Assembly (NCBI GenBank): GCA_034096865.1
Contig: JAWQFJ010000543.1
Coordinates: forward strand, 65,197 to 87,696
DNA: 22,500 nucleotides
Source of the DNA: Theodoxus fluviatilis
Taxonomy: Eukaryota; Mollusca; Gastropoda; Cycloneritida; Neritidae
Direction of reading: 5' to 3'
Numbering within the stretch: position 1 is the first letter of the stretch; the number at the start of each line of letters is the position of its first letter. Shown here one piece after another: positions 20,694-22,500 of the stretch. Both the position numbers and the translations under genes were made by a program. The notes below the pieces were generated by a model. The model had not been told where the DNA came from. It saw only the letters and a program-made list of their open reading frames with translations, and ran no database searches.

Positions 20694-21626
20694 TAAATTA
20701 TTTAACTAACTTTACATCAAATGAAAGTGGTGTACATAAAAATCAACAATGCCATATATCACACGACCTGTGGTGTGAAAATATAACTTAGTTCTGTGTC
20801 TTTGCTCACTTTCTGGTGCACAAAATCCGGTATGCCATTTACCCAGACATACATTAAAACCAGCACTGCATGTTGACTAGTTTGCATTCAAACACATCTG
20901 ATGGAATTGTGCTCCATCAAGATGAAGAAACAAGTCCATATCTCCATCTCAACAACTGTATTGAACAAAAGTAACTATAAACAACTTACATTTAATAATT
21001 AAGCCTGCTAAATAAACCATATAATGAATCAACCAAAGAAAATCTCAGGCAACACACTCATAGGTTCTGACAAATGGATTCATGAACATCTTAGTAAAAC
21101 TGGATGTTGGGAGTGCATGAAAGAAGCCACAGACTGACAGAGCAAATGATGAAAAGTAGGGATGACAATGTTTATGCCTAGATCATTAGATGCTAAAGGA
21201 TGATATTTCCATGAGAGTCCCAGGACAGACTGAAAGAGAGATTCACTACAAACAAGGGCAAACCAGAGGGTCACCGTGGAGGATGGAATGGAAAGGCTGA
21301 ACATCAAGAGAAGACAGGTAAAATGATGGCTAAGAAATGCCAGGGACAGATGACAGAGGGATACTTGACAAGTTACCTAGGCATGGTGATATAAATGACA
21401 GGAAAACATCATGGGAGGAGACCAGAGAGCAATGTAAAATTGGAATCATTCAAGAAGTCAGACCCAATGAAACATGGGCAATGAAGTGGGATTCATGGTA
21501 ACCTGTCAGAGCAGAGTCAGCAAGGGTTGACATGAACTGTCCATCAGGACCAGAGGCCAGTATTGTCAACAAAGCAGAAGCAGGTATAGGCTTGTGAAGG
21601 ACAGGCCCTGGAGATAGACTGGGGGT

Positions 21627-21650
21627 GGAGATGGTGGTGGTGGTGGTGGG
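21627..21650. repeat. Short GGT/GAT repeat
   Basis: A run of TGG/TGGAGATGG units leads into GGTGGTGGTGGTGG. Confidence 0.85.
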
Positions 21651-22320
21651 AGGAATGCCATAGGAGAGGGCCAGAGTGTGTGAAGGAATAGGCTATGTAC
21701 ACTGAAAGCTGGACAGCTGAGATTGACAGTTGGAGGTCATGGATGACAGATGGCAGATACAGATGACAGGGACAGGTGGACTGAGGTGACTTCTATGCCA
21801 AAGGCATGACCACCCAGTCACAAAGTGGCCTATAATATATCACTGATCCTGAATGGTGAATGTGTTGGCGAACGCTACAATGAACACTACAAACTAGCGA
21901 TAAACTGTAGAAAAAAAACAGCTTGTCAATTACACTTTCTAAAATATGAAACTTGAAAGTCACATTCAATTTACACAACAATAAGTGACTGACCTCTGAA
22001 GTACATGCAATGATTGTCACGTCTATAATGTTGCAACAGCTTCAATTAAGCAATCTCAAAACCATTTCTGATCATCAAACCAACTAGAGCACATCAACAA
22101 CAGTTCTGTTCACAAGATAATATCTCAGGCAGTGAATTATCTGGACTGTTTGGCGAGTAATTGACCAATTCATTACATGTACATTTCCCATTATTGAGAC
22201 AAATTTTTCCAAGTCACAAAAAAACACACAGAGGACATGCTGTTTTGAACTCATAAAGTTAACATGCCACAGGCTCCAGTCAATCTCTACCATGGCATTT
22301 CCAAAGGAAATAAACAATTG

Positions 22321-22500
22321 TGACCAGCCACGACAAAACCAGTGCTAAGTCGCGCTGCACTATTTTGCGCTACGACTGAAAAAAGGCAGGGAGGGTCAAT
22401 CTGGGTGATTTTCACTTTTTCATAAAAATAGATTCTACATGGTTGAAACTATCATGCTAGCAAAGGAAACATTTTGAAGAATTATATTTTGATGGTAAAA
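22321..22500. other. Right-edge sequence with local CpG cluster
   Basis: Five CpGs fall between 22331 and 22377, four of them in an inverted repeat (22348-22377), while the surrounding domain is nearly CpG-free. The remaining sequence is AT-rich with no recognisable coding signal. Confidence 0.5.

Larger units (their letters stand above)
19511..22320. other. CpG-depleted domain, possibly a methylated gene body
   Basis: By hand count about 12 CpGs occur in roughly 2.8 kb, including stretches with none (20101-20760, 21301-21840). The sequence is AT-rich, poor in repeats and runs toward the right edge. In molluscs germline methylation is concentrated in gene bodies, so CpG loss of this kind suggests an intron or long UTR of an expressed gene. 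No exon is recognised on either strand. AATAAA-type hexamers occur on both strands (for example TTTATT at about 20036-20041), so orientation is undetermined. Confidence 0.55.

Noticed and set aside
21080..21307. 75-codon minus-strand frame in the CpG-depleted domain
   Set aside because: No domain recognised, and CpG depletion itself lengthens chance frames by changing composition.

Overview
This is a non-coding-rich window from a metazoan nuclear genome, most likely a mollusc and perhaps a gastropod. The organism call is an inference. It rests on very dense and long dinucleotide microsatellites, ordinary CpG content over most of the window, one sharply CpG-depleted domain (the mosaic gene-body methylation pattern of molluscs), a Helitron-like repeat joined to CA/GACA microsatellites, and a possible tRNA-SINE relic. 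I see no complete protein-coding gene, no bacterial-type operon, no rRNA and no intact tRNA gene. Most long open frames are translations of simple repeats.

Layout. 1-705 is a TG-rich array with 16-bp and 147-bp higher-order periods, running into a GA tract. 706-2500 is mostly unique with a small 18-bp minisatellite. 2509-2990 packs GT, CT, CA/CG and an almost pure G tract, and 3223-3360 is GGA/GA. 3361-5100 is unique apart from a possible decayed tRNA-derived SINE near 4173-4375. 5103-6526 carries GACA/GGCA-type and CA/CG arrays. 6527-9350 is unique, CpG-normal sequence. It holds the best coding candidate, a 30-nt first coding exon on the minus strand (7370 to 7341, MPFGFGKKKK) with a good start context and a strong splice donor.

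9351-12650 has GT and CA microsatellites and two copies of an unnamed dispersed repeat. 12652-14080 is the most structured element: two head-to-tail copies of a Helitron-like non-autonomous element, each made of two related ~300-bp halves. Each half carries a promoter-like cluster of YY1-, ETS- and RFX-type motifs, and the boundaries fit Helitron rules on the minus strand. 14084-17670 holds a G4-type tract, GA arrays, a C/A/G hairpin, a third copy of the dispersed repeat and a purine-rich stretch. 17671-19377 is unique.

At a compound CT/CACT/CA microsatellite (19378-19510) the sequence changes abruptly. From there to about 22320 I count only about 12 CpGs in 2.8 kb, against about 19 in 360 bases in the 6.5-6.9 kb region. 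This suggests the window enters a germline-methylated transcription unit (intron or long UTR) that probably extends past the right edge. I could not identify the gene.

No working-together gene system is visible. The observations most worth following are the tandem Helitron-like element with its motif cluster, the CpG-depleted domain, and the candidate minus-strand first exon.
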